Assembly: GCF_954871325.1 (NCBI RefSeq)
Contig: NC_088777.1
Coordinates: forward strand, 44,493,366 to 44,557,365
DNA length: 64,000 nt
Direction: 5' to 3'
Origin: Gordionus sp. m RMFG-2023
Lineage: Eukaryota > Nematomorpha > Gordioida > Chordodea > Parachordodidae
Shown: one piece after another, positions 21,621-31,760 of the stretch
How the letters are laid out: every line of letters starts with the position of its first letter
Position numbering within the stretch: position 1 is the first letter of the stretch
Position numbers and translations under genes: made by a program
Notes under the pieces: generated by a model
What the model was told of the DNA's origin: nothing
Seen by the model: only the letters and a program-made list of their open reading frames with translations
Databases searched by the model: none

Positions 21621-23928
21621 GTTTCTGTGGCGGTTTTATCTTTACAATCAATTCGCGGTTCGATCATGAAATTGACCATCTGTTCGAGTAGGACAGATAG
21701 AGTAAAAATTATTTTTTTTAATGATAGATTTCCAAACAATTCCCATTATATAAATTTCTCTTTTGGTCGGAATTATTTTTTTATTTTGAGGGATAAGGTT
21801 TTGAAATCTGAGGAGTGTATTCAACAAGGGGATCCTTTTGGCGATGTTCTCTTTTGCCTATATATTCATGACATCGTTTCTAATATCAAGTCCAAATGCA
21901 AACTTGACCTTAACCTTTGGTACCTGAAAGACCAAATTCTATGGTCCTATCACTTATGTGTAAAAGGTCATTTATTTATTAATTAATTAATCTAAAGCTA
22001 TTAGTCTTGTTTTAAATATAAATAAAACAGAAAATCCCCATTAGATATTTTTAATTGTTTTAAGGTTATTGATTTGGAGTCGAGACAATCTCCCTTTTAG
22101 GATCTCCGTTAAATACTCCATCCATAACAGCATTCATAGAGAAAGCCACTTTTGGTTTAACCAATTTGGAAGCTATTTGCGTAATTCCTGCCCATCAAGA
22201 TAAGCAAATCGCTATACTTCCTATATACATCTTTTTAGTGCCTCATCTTCATTTTTGAACCACTCCTTCCTTTTACCCCTAGACCAGAAAATTAAAAACT
22301 TACTAGAGGTTATCATAAACATTTTGCACAATTTCTGACCAATCAAGGTAGCTTAGGAATTTCCCTTCTTAATTTAGTTTCTTTGTCAGTCTTCCTTTCT
22401 GTTGTGATAAATTAGATTTAAATGTTTATAATTTTACTGTTTTGAGGTGATATTTTCATACTATAATATGTTCAATTGATTTTAAAAGTTTTATATTTTT
22501 ACTGTTCTGAGGCAATATTTTGATATAATAAATAAAAAACATACAATTTACTTTTTTAGATAAGAATTTTTTGACTGTGATATTATAAAACTTTCGTATT
22601 TTTTTATTCGCAAATAAAATTTATTTTGCATATTCGTTATAAAAATAAAATCACTATCAACCTTGTTAATTCATTTCTATCAATTCGAACCCAATACGCA
22701 TATTTTAAACCCTCCAAAATCTTTACACTTTCTTCCTGCGAAGAAGTTATAGGTAAGCTTCTGAGTGGTAGAAATAGTCTGTTTGATAAAGCCTGTGACT
22801 TATGAAGGAAATATTTATGCCCTTTATCTATTCTACAGTCCTCGACTTAAAGAAATTTTTTTAACCCTCTTCTGGCTAACTTTAAGAAATTGACAGAGGC
22901 TAACCCCTCATTTCAAGATACTCCAATCCTCAAATACTTGGAACAAAAATCTGGCCATGAAGAGCTTGAAGCTCACCTTTGTGCCAATCTTGGTCTTTTG
23001 CTAACCAATGAGGAGGTGAGGGTGACAATAGAGTATAAATTAGGCTGTGATCTATGTGTACCCCATAAATGTAAAGGATGTAGGAAAGACTATGGTTTAA
23101 CCTATTATATTCTAAAGGACCATTCAGTCGTCATTGTGCCATTTACTCTATAATTTCGAACAAATTAGGGTTTGCCAACTAACCAAACCAGTGGCGTTGC
23201 TAGGAGGGGGCACAGGGTCTCGAGCTCCCCAAAAAATTTGAATAGTCCCCTGTAGCAAAAAATTTTTTTTTAATGGCTCCTTAATATCTCATTGAACTAA
23301 AAAAAATTTTTTTGATTGCCCACTGAATGATTTCTTTTATAATTCACTAAGTAATATATTGATTTAATTTTATTATTTAGAAATTAATAAGACTATTTAA
23401 ATTTTTATTAAATGAATATTATTTTAATTATTAGATTAGATTAATATATATAAATTATATTTTCACTATGTCAGCTTGCAATCAAATTCTGTATTAATAA
23501 TATAATATCAATAACTTACTAAATATTAATTTAGATTTAACAGTTGAAGTTTAATTGACTTTTATAATTTTAGTTATTATATAACCCTAATTAATATTTA
23601 TAATCATATATTATTTGAAAATTAACAAATTAGATATTGTAATTAGCCGAGTTCAAAATGACTAATCAACTGTATTTTATTTTAAAATTTTATTATCATA
23701 CCTATTCCTAAAAATATTTTCTAGGTTCAAATAAGTATAAGAGATTTCTTTATAAAAAGTAAGTAGACATATCGTTTATAATTCTCTACAATATACAGTT
23801 GTTTATAAAATATTAGATATAATGCCACTTTTATAGACATATTTGACAGTAATATAATATTTTACAGTTAATATTATAATAAATTTTACTAATAAATGCC
23901 TTTGATAATAAATTTTTTTTTTTCTCTT

Positions 23929-24382
23929 TTAGTTTTCACCTTTTTTGGTGGTAAGCTCCTTCAACATCTCTCTCCACTTTATGTTATTCATACAATCTCT
24001 TTTATCTATTTTATACTTCTTTATATTGGCTCTAACTTTATGGCCCCATTGAAGTTTTGGCCTTCCTCTTTTACGTTTACCCATCACTTCCAAACTTTCA
24101 ACTTTATTTCCTATGTAGTTCATAGGCCTTCTCCCTAAGTCTGTTTTCCATTAACTTAGTCTTAATGGGCACTACCTTTAAACTATTTAGTATTCTTGTA
24201 CTGCGCACCTTATCCTTTCTTGTTACCCCAGCAATCATCCTCAGCATTCTCATCTCCAAAATTTGTAGACTTCTCTCGTCTGATTCTTTGGTTGGCCATG
24301 TTTCCGAACTATATAGAATAGTTGGTTGTACTATGGAACTGTAAATTTTTCCCTTTAATATTGTGTGGGATTCTTTTGTCAA
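23929..24382 (-). pseudogene. C-terminal part of the RTE protein, frameshifted
   Basis: Two overlapping open stretches. One (24382-24104) has LKGKIYSSIVQPTILYSSET and MLRMIAGVTRKDKVRS; the other (24123-23929) has VMGKRKRGRPKLQW and NNIKWREMLKE. Both are the usual post-RT segments of RTE/BovB-like proteins, ending just before the A-rich tail. Each is in a different frame from the RT domain, so this copy carries at least two frameshifts here. Confidence 0.75.
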
Positions 24383-25595
24383 ATAGCACTCCAGATAAAG
24401 ATCTCCACTTTAACCACCCTTGATTCATCTTACTTAGCCTAGTGGAGCCCAAATATTTGCAGCTTTCAATTGCGGATATCTGCCAATCATTTATATCAAT
24501 ACTCTCCGTTTCATCTCCTCCTATCACCATATACTCCGTCTTTTCTCTATTTACTTTTAATCCGTGCGTTTCTAGGATATTTATCCAATTCACTAACCTT
24601 TCTTTCATTTCATCCTTGGATTCGGCAGGTATCACAATATCATCTGCAAATATCATATTCCACAGGACTGTTTGAGGTATAGACTGTGCTAATACATCTA
24701 TTACTGTAATGAAGAGAAGTGGGCTGAGAGCCGACCCTTGATGAACTCCTTCGGCTATTGTGAAGCCTGCTGAAGTACCTGTTGTGCTACGGACCATTGT
24801 TGTATGTCCCATATACATATCCTGTATTATTCTTATATATTTTTCGGGAACTTTTTTGTGGCGTAGCGCCCACCAGATAAGTTTTCTTGGGATTCTATCG
24901 AAGGCCTTTTCTAGATCGAGAAAGACCATGTGTAGCTTTTTGTTCTTTTCCCTGTATTTTTCACTCATTTGCCTAATTGCATGGATAGCATCGGTTGTTG
25001 ATCTTCCAGGCATAAAGCCAAACTGTGTCTCTCCTATTTCGATTATATCTCTTAATCTTTTTTCTATTATTTTTTCGTATAGTTTTAGACAGTGTGACAT
25101 TAGTTTTATGCCCCTGTAATTTTGACAATTGTGTGGATCCCCTTTATTTTTGAAGATAGGAACTAGATAGCTCTGCCTCCATTTTTGGGGAACCTCTTCA
25201 TTTCCAAGTATTTTATTGTACAGATTTGTGAGGAGATGTATTCCATCATCTCCTAGTGCTTTAAGGCTTTCTATTGGAATATTGTCTGGACCCCTAGCTT
25301 TGTTGTTTTTCATATGCTTGAGGCATGTGATTATTTCTTGTTCTGTTATAGGTTGTACAAGGTTTTGACAAGGGGAGTGTTCGTCGAGATGCAATATGTG
25401 GGAATTAAAGTTGAGAAGCTCCTGAAAATATTCTTTCCATCTATTCATTATTTCTTTTTCCTTTATTATCAATTTCCCATCTTTATTTTTGATTACTTTC
25501 GGAGCTCCGTTTATATCCCTAGAGTTCTTTTCTCGCTGTTTGGCTAATCTGTATATTTTATTTTGCCCTTCTTTGGTATGTAGATCTTCGTTCAT
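24309..25595 (-). CDS. RTE reverse transcriptase domain
   Basis: 428 codons. Motifs in order: TKEGQNKIYRLAKQR linker, NYRGIKLMSHCLKLYEKI, FGFMPGRSTTDAI, VFLDLEKAFDRIPR, EGVHQGSALSPLLF, and FADDIV, the catalytic aspartates. This is the RTE-clade RT order. It lies just downstream of the endonuclease but in a different frame; the natural protein would be one long ORF, so there is a frameshift at about 25590-25600. The C-terminal part continues in other frames below 24382. Confidence 0.85.
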   Translation of the reverse strand: MNEDLHTKEGQNKIYRLAKQREKNSRDINGAPKVIKNKDGKLIIKEKEIMNRWKEYFQELLNFNSHILHLDEHSPCQNLVQPITEQEIITCLKHMKNNKARGPDNIPIESLKALGDDGIHLLTNLYNKILGNEEVPQKWRQSYLVPIFKNKGDPHNCQNYRGIKLMSHCLKLYEKIIEKRLRDIIEIGETQFGFMPGRSTTDAIHAIRQMSEKYREKNKKLHMVFLDLEKAFDRIPRKLIWWALRHKKVPEKYIRIIQDMYMGHTTMVRSTTGTSAGFTIAEGVHQGSALSPLLFITVIDVLAQSIPQTVLWNMIFADDIVIPAESKDEMKERLVNWINILETHGLKVNREKTEYMVIGGDETESIDINDWQISAIESCKYLGSTRLSKMNQGWLKWRSLSGVLFDKRIPHNIKGKNLQFHSTTNYSI

Positions 25596-25635
25596 CGTAT
25601 GCCATAGATTTGGCCCTAGCCACCACCTTTGTAGC

Positions 25636-26814
25636 TCATCTCTTGGATAAATTGTTACTTAACTTGTCATCTGCATTTTTAGATTTGTACCATATTTTAT
25701 AAAGGGCTTTTTTCTCCTGTATAGTAGTTTGTACCTCTTGATTCCACCACCATAGTTCTTTGTGTGATTTGTTGCCTCCTCTTGTCAAGCCTAGCGTCGA
25801 TTTTGCAGTGTCTATTAATCTGGATGAAAGGTCTGTCCAGATTTTTTCACTGACTTGTGAGCAATTTATTGTTTCAATGTTTGCATTGATTGCAAAGGCA
25901 TCTGTCATTGTTTTTAATTTGCCCCATTTGATGCATGGTTCCAGTTTTATCTTATTTTGAGTGGATTTATTTGAGATTTGTAAATCCATGATTAGTAGCT
26001 TGTGTTGCGCGGCGATATCTTCTCCTGGGATGACTTTGCAGTCTATTACATCTTTTAATCTTCTGCGAGAGATTAGCATGTAATCTATCTGTGTTTTCCT
26101 AGTACCACTTTCATATGTTATTAAATGACTGTCTTTTTTCCTATAGTAGGTGTTGGTTAAGGCAAGGTCGAAGGCTTGCGCAAATTTCAGTACGTGCTCT
26201 CCTTCATCATTTCTTTCTCCGTATCCAAAACCACCATGATGCCTTTTGTAGCTATCTCTTGCTTTCCCCACATGCGCATTTAAGTCACCACCAATTATGA
26301 CTAAGTCATCCTTAGGGATTTCCATTACAGCTTCATCAAGGATAGCTCTAAAGTCATCTTTCTCATCTTCCTTGCAACCCGTTTGAGGAGCATATACTGA
26401 TAGGATGTGTAGTATTGATTGACCAATGCAGAGTTTTATCTTCATTAGTCTATCAGAGATCCTGTTGACTTCTACTACTGAAGAGGTTAGGTCTTGGCTG
26501 AGGATGATGCCGACACCGTTCCTATTGCTAACAAGTCCATTATAGTACAATTTATACCCATCTCCAATCATCAAAGTTTTCTGTCCTTTCCATTTCGTCT
26601 CTTGTATGCACGCTATATCAACTTTTCTCTTGTTCAATATTGATGCCAATTCTCTCGTCTTACCTTTAAGCGTCCCAATATTCAAACTTGCCAGTCTTGT
26701 CTTCTTTGCTTTGACCTTTACTTTATTTTTCACAGGATGGAGGTCTACACCCTCCGCGTCGCATGGAGGGAACGCCCTAGCTTTCATATTCATATTTCCA
26801 TTTATTTCTGTCAT
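25636..26814 (-). CDS. RTE endonuclease (EEP/APE-type) domain
   Basis: 392 codons. Nicks target DNA to prime reverse transcription. Motifs: ASLNIGTLKG near residue 38, CIQETKW (catalytic E) near 70, IIGGDLNAHVG (D and N) near 173, TQIDYMLISRR near 231, and AAQHKLLIMDL (catalytic H) near 260, so the active site looks complete. It ends at a TGA; the homologous position at 62.88 kb reads AGA-ATA-GCT in place of AGA-TGA-GCT, so the stop here is probably a lesion and not the natural end. The first ATG (MTEINGNMNM) is 222 bases from the element's 5' end. Confidence 0.85.
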   Translation of the reverse strand: MTEINGNMNMKARAFPPCDAEGVDLHPVKNKVKVKAKKTRLASLNIGTLKGKTRELASILNKRKVDIACIQETKWKGQKTLMIGDGYKLYYNGLVSNRNGVGIILSQDLTSSVVEVNRISDRLMKIKLCIGQSILHILSVYAPQTGCKEDEKDDFRAILDEAVMEIPKDDLVIIGGDLNAHVGKARDSYKRHHGGFGYGERNDEGEHVLKFAQAFDLALTNTYYRKKDSHLITYESGTRKTQIDYMLISRRRLKDVIDCKVIPGEDIAAQHKLLIMDLQISNKSTQNKIKLEPCIKWGKLKTMTDAFAINANIETINCSQVSEKIWTDLSSRLIDTAKSTLGLTRGGNKSHKELWWWNQEVQTTIQEKKALYKIWYKSKNADDKLSNNLSKR

Positions 26815-26954
26815 TTTGTTTATTGGACAGGTATCCTTAGCACCCGGCTGTCCAGGCCTGTCGGTGACCGGGGTGTCATCTCTAAGCTCCGAAATTCATC
26901 ATACCATATGTCTTTACACATCAGTCATCGAAGAAAAACTTTGAAAGTTTTTGT

Positions 26955-27036
26955 TCCTTTACCAGGATTGAACGCTGCGTCTTTGTTCATACTCGTGTTT
27001 CCAATCGTACATCTTACCCATTAGGCCACCCCGGCG
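26955..27036 (-). promoter_or_regulatory. tRNA-like head with A and B boxes at the RTE 5' end
   Basis: The first about 80 bases of the element read like a degenerate tRNA. A box TGGCCTAATGGG at 27028-27017 is a full match to the TRGCNNARNNGG consensus. The T-loop/B-box region GCGTTCAATCC lies near 26975-26965, about 55 bases downstream, normal tRNA spacing. Stem pairing is incomplete. The second copy at 53345 has GCAGGTTCAATCC. Inference: an internal RNA polymerase III promoter, or a tRNA-derived SINE head fused to the LINE. Confidence 0.65.
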
Positions 27037-28472
27037 ATGCCTTTGATAATAAATATAATAAAAAATTGCATTTAAGTATTTAACACCATCTATTTAGTTA
27101 TAAATAATTATACATTTTATTATTCATCCTGCAATAGATGTAATAAATTTGATATCTTTTCTTCTCTTTTTTTAAGTGTTTTAGGAAAGCTATTTTTTTC
27201 TTTTTTGAAAAACAGTTTTGAGTTAAATTTTTAATACAAGTATATTTTTTATATTATTACAAACTACTATTATTTTAAGATATAATATACCAAGGTGGTG
27301 CTACAATATATAAAATCTTAATTGTTTCATTATATCATTCTGGTCCTTATTTTATAGTTAGAAAATGTTTCATTTCTAATATGGCATTGCCGTGTAAATA
27401 ACTCCAGGCTTCAATTTATTTGCATAATTATTTCTTCCAAAGATTTTTAGTGTTTTTATTTTATCAATTTATCCAACTTAATAAATTCTGATATTAGTTT
27501 ACATCGAGAGAGTCATGGCTATTACTGCAAATTAACCAGCATCTATTATGTGTTGCTATGTAATTTAAGATTATTACTACAATGGCTGAGAGCATATGAT
27601 TGCATATTTTAGATAAACAATAATGGTCAACTGTGTAGTCGTATATATGATTTAAAATGGAAGATAATCTTTTAGAAATTTAATATCTCACAATAATTTT
27701 CTCGATTACTTATCTAGCTTCCATCATGTCATCTAAAAGGAAGCTCTACACCATATAATTTTATGATTTGGATTGGTCGTTTAAACGCTCTTCTTCAAAA
27801 ATTGTTGATTAGGTTTAAGCATATAAACCTTTCCTTATTAGTTCATTCTATAAAACATTGTCTAAAATGGTAACAGAGAGTTATATTAGTTTGATAACCT
27901 TTTGTCAATGTAAGTTGCTAAGAATTATATTATTGTATTATGTGGTTTTTAAAAATAATTATCAATTGAGACATATGTATGAATTAAATAATCTTTTTTG
28001 TCACTTGTAATTCTTTAGATGCAAATTTTTTTTATATCAGCAATCGAAAATATTTTATACTGCAATAAATTGTATTAAAAAATATTATTTTTAGAAATGT
28101 TTTGTATGTTTTAATTATTTATATGCCAGTTTATTTTGTATGCATAATATAATAAATGACAAAATATGAAATTCAGTATAATTGTTAAGAGTTAACAAAT
28201 TTCCAAAAAGTAATAATATATTAATATAAAACCCGGCCGAAGGCCCGGAAACTGAAGGGTATGGGGGCGAAGCCCCCATTATTTTTTTTAGTTGAGCCCC
28301 CTGAGATTGTGAAGGCTAGCGACGCCCCTGAACCAAATCTCCTTTAACCCATTCAATTATCCCTCTCTATTTGATGGGAAAAGACGAGATGGGCACACAA
28401 ACATCACTTGATTTAGAGAAAACTCCTTATTTAGGATTTCACTTGTGAGTCTCCAACCTCCAATCTAAACTA

Positions 28473-28900
28473 GTGATCTGCATCGGGCGTAATTTTTCAA
28501 GCCCGGTCCGGTCCGGCCCGGCCCGAATTTTATTTTAAAAAAGTTTTCCCGGCCCGGCCCGAACCCGAAATTTTTTTAAAAAGTTTTGCCGGCCCGGCCC
28601 AAACCCGAAATTTGTTTTAAAATAGTTTACCGGCCCGGCCAGGCCCGAATTTATTTAAATATAGAAATTAATTTTTTTAATTACTTAAAATTAAAGACAT
28701 ATGTTATATAGCGTTTAGTTTCAATAAATTAAATCAAAATTTTTTATTTTACATAAAAAATTCAATATAAAATTGATAAATTTAAATAAAATTTTCAAGG
28801 TCCGACCCGATACGACCCGAAATTTTTTTAAAAATATTAAGCCCGGCCCGGCCCGAACCCGATTATTTTAAATAGAATTAGGCCCAAGATGCAAGTATCT
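28473..28900. mobile_element. Probable hAT-like MITE with GGCCCGGCCC repeats
   Basis: Ends TAGTGATCTGCATCGGGC and the reverse complement of TAGATACTTGCATCTTGGGC. The inside has repeated GGCCCGGCCCGAACCCGAA blocks spaced by A/T runs, on both sides of an AT-rich centre. It sits at the end of the recognisable LINE sequence. No target duplication could be fixed. Confidence 0.55.
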
Positions 28901-28904
28901 AAGT

Positions 28905-29010
28905 TTACTCGGATCTCAATGATAGCCCTCTTAAATGTTTTTTTAAATATAGTTTTTATATTTGTCTTGTTATAAATTCTTCACATGATTTTTTTTTACA
29001 TTTTATTTTA
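28905..29010. repeat. Dispersed repeat shared with 2268-2400
   Basis: Begins TCGGATCTCAATGATAGCC and follows the same pattern as the copy in the COASY intron. Adjacent to the right end of the GGCCCGG MITE. Confidence 0.5.
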
Positions 29011-30440
29011 ATATTAATTTTATATATTATTCTATTTTTTAATATATTTTTTAAAATTTAATAAAATTAAATATCATACAAGGAAAAAAATTTTTCATCA
29101 AATAAATACGAAATGATGTCAAGAAAATTCTATCTTTTAATATTAATACACAAAACCAATATGAGTTAGTAAGAGTTTACTACCTTTTTATTGATATATT
29201 AATGGAAGGTGTACAAAGAGGCAACAATTTAGAGGAACGAAAGCCCTGTTTCCAGAACGATTCAAATTCCTGGTTAGTAGTATTTAAAATTCTTTATCGC
29301 TTTCAAGTTAATCAGGAAGGTTTTTATTGTGGAGAGCGTCTGTGAATGATGATAGCGGATAACTAAGGATTTAAGTAAATATGGGGTTGTTTTTCTGAGT
29401 CGATTTTTTGTAATGTCCAAGTGAACTATATTGAATTTTTTTCCTCCTTAATTATCCAAAAAGGCTATTTGATTTTTCCATTATTTTGATAAGTTTAAGG
29501 TCAGGGATCTATTTTATTAATAATTTATTTAATTGAGATACCCTCTTCATGAACATTTTCTGAAGATCGTGCTGAATACGAAGAGGTTAAACTGGAAACT
29601 GAGTATTATTTTCATTTATGATTTTATGGTTTAGCATAAATATGTGCCCGTGTTAAATAATTTATCTTAGATGTATTTGATAAGAAAGAAAGAAAGATAA
29701 ATCATTTTAAAAAATCAAAGAAAAACATAAGAAATAAAGAAAATCAAATTTCATGTGTATAGAAGAATACCCCGATATTTTCGAAAAAATATTGAAACAA
29801 AAAATAGACTCATTTCTTTGACTAGCCAATTATTATGCCAGTTATACAATAATTATCAACCACTAGAAAAGTTGCCAAATGGCAATGTAAATCAAGTTTA
29901 CTTTAAAGGAAAAATTAGAAAATTATCCAATTACATCTTTGTACAACACCTAAAAGAAAATATTTAAAGCCAGCGGCACGACAGGAAACTGAATCAATGA
30001 GGTCATATTTCAGAAGAAATAATAAGGAACGCCCAATTAAATTTGCACCTATAACTTAATCCGTGGCGAATAACCACTATAGAACCAGAGGCGTTAGCAT
30101 TGGCCTATAGCATAATTTAAGGAGTTTACTATAAATACCGACGATTATTTACTTCTTAAATACACATTTTAAAAAATAAAAAATTTTCTGCCCAAATCTT
30201 GCCAAATATTGAAATGGACACTGACTCTAAGCGGTTTCGATTGTAACATAAATGAATAAGAAGGAAAACAAGCACAGAAATATTTAGATTTAGAAAAAAA
30301 ATGGGTGCCCAACCTTCGAGGTCTAAGTTTATAATGATTTTTCAATCAGGATTTCTAGCATCTTAGACACTCATAAACAAAGTTTTTTTTATATAATATA
30401 TGAGAATCTACAAAGTTATTTAATATATATTTTTTTTATA
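29011..30440. other. No clear gene
   Basis: AT-rich. Stretches such as 29220-29600 and 29755-30130 are of mixed composition and may be worn parts of the LTR-element fossil that follows, but no motif could be named. Confidence 0.4.
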
Positions 30441-30449
30441 AAAATAAAT

Positions 30450-31760
30450 AACGTTCGATTCGATGCTATACATACTTTTGCTACATGGGGTTACCAGAAA
30501 TTAGTCATAGATAACGGACTTCAGTTCACAGGTCACATATTTGGAGACTTTTTGCAAAACCAATGGTAGGAAAAATAGGAGCACGCTGAGTACTGGGAAA
30601 AGTTAATTTACTCTAATTTAGAGCTACTAATTTATAAGGCTCGGAATTTTAGCCTAATAAAAATAATTACATCATACATGATTGGTTAAAGAAGATTTAA
30701 AAATTATTACAGAGAAAATGTGTTTTAGTTTACCAAAATTAACAAAAAATAATCTCAATCTTTATTATTTAGATTCATAAATAAAGCTTTTAAAATCTTA
30801 ATAAATGAATTTTAGGAAAGTTTAAATTTAAACCCTACTTTTTTATCTGATAATTTTTTTTAATCACGAAACATGAATTAATATGATTCTGAATGATATT
30901 TATAAAGTTATTGAGCTAGGTCACGTTTGGTCATGGGATAAATGGTCCTATAAATTATTGCATATTTATTCTTTATTCTGCTTAAAACGAATGCAAATAA
31001 TTTTCGATAAATATTCATCAATCTCTAAAATATTAATTTATATTATAATAATAATATTTTATTTTAATTTTTTTTACAAATAATCCTAAAATTTCTTAAA
31101 TTTCTAAATTCAATTGAATATACTTAATTATTGCGCATTATGAAATTATCAATAAATTAATATACTTTAGAGTAATATAACAATATCAAAAAATCTTTTA
31201 ATTTATTTCAACCTTTATTTTATGTGGACCAACTAACACATAGATGTTCGTATCCATAGTATGTCATGGGTAGGCCAGATAATATTTTATTAAAGTATAC
31301 TTTTTAAGCCTAAGCTTTAAGAGTATATATGAAGTTTTTTTATTCAGATTAATCTGATATTATTAAATTTATTCAGGTTTGAAAGTGTTCCAAACATCTC
31401 GTCTCTCCTATAAACATATTCATACTCGCCCCCCTCCCTTCCCACCACAACCCTAGCTCTAACGGGATAGCTGAAAGGCTCGTTCAGAACTTAAAAGTAT
31501 AGAATTTACTATATAAATGCTTATTAGTTTATTGGAAAACTCCGTATGCATGCTACAAATAATAAACCACGAGCTCAGAAAATGATAGGAATAAACGTAA
31601 GATTGCGTTTAGATTTATTGAAAAAAAAAATAAAACCTAAACGAAAAACCGACACACGAGATATCAAATGAGACAAAGAATTAAATATTGGAGAAATGAT
31701 ATGGATCAACGTGCATCAAAACCAAATGGATATAAATATTATGTACAAATAAAATAATAA
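30450..31760 (+). mobile_element. Fossil LTR-retroelement integrase, interrupted by a DNA transposon
   Basis: Integrase-type stretches on the + strand: VIDNGLQFTGHIFGDF at about 30512-30560, and SNGIAERLVQNLK at about 31455-31495. Between them lies a TA-flanked DNA transposon (30569-31408). Ty3/gypsy-type by motif order. Old and heavily broken, with many breaks; no LTRs recognised. Confidence 0.6.
30569..31408. mobile_element. TA-flanked DNA transposon, GGGGAGACCGGGG family, worn copy
   Basis: About 840 bp. Matches 43719-44673 along its length (for example CATACATGATTGG, then AACATGAATTAATATGATT, then the right end AAAGTGTTCCAAACATCTCG). Flanked by TA at 30567-30568 and 31409-31410. The ends are eroded (GGAAAAATAGG; right end CTCGTCTCTCC). 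No transposase frame. It lies within the fossil integrase. Confidence 0.7.

Larger units (their letters stand above)
23914..27036 (-). mobile_element. RTE-type LINE, near full length, with tRNA-like 5' end
   Basis: About 3.1 kb. The direct repeat ATGCCTTTGATAATAAAT lies at 23896-23913 and 27037-27054, a perfect 18-bp target duplication. Order on the - strand: tRNA-like head (27036-26955), endonuclease (26814-25636), reverse transcriptase (25595 onward), C-terminal segment, then a short A-rich tail at 23914-23930. The family matches RTE-like proteins often annotated as craniofacial development protein 2-like in invertebrate genomes. The frame is interrupted at least three times, so this copy is dead but young. 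It sits inside the hAT element. Confidence 0.88.
23189..28330. mobile_element. hAT-type element (non-autonomous) inserted in the LINE
   Basis: Left end CAGTGGCGTTGCTAG, right end the reverse complement of CAGGGGCGTCGCTAG. Flanked by AACCAAAC (23181-23188) and AACCAAAT (28331-28338), an 8-bp target duplication with one mismatch. Without the RTE insertion it is about 2.0 kb, AT-rich, with no transposase frame. Its right-hand 30 bases nearly match the short element at 47806-47965, so the two are one family. Confidence 0.8.
21627..28472 (+). mobile_element. Decayed non-LTR retrotransposon (LINE), split by a hAT element
   Basis: Reverse transcriptase pieces on the + strand: ECIQQGDPFGDVLFCLYIHD then LNLWYLKD near 21810-21935 (QQGDPLGP and WYLDD motifs, so a catalytic D is changed to K), a SPLNTPSITAFIEKA segment near 22105, and a C-terminal GCDLCVPHKCKGC segment near 23040. 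After the hAT element the family sequence resumes at 28339 with LFDGKRRDGHT, matching the DGKRPDG segment expected next. The frame is broken many times and the 5' half is absent. I recognise the protein family, common in invertebrates, but not its clade. Confidence 0.75.

Noticed and set aside
26955-27036. Functional tRNA gene
   Set aside because: A and B boxes are present, but acceptor and T stems do not pair well and the module is fixed at the 5' end of a LINE in two copies.
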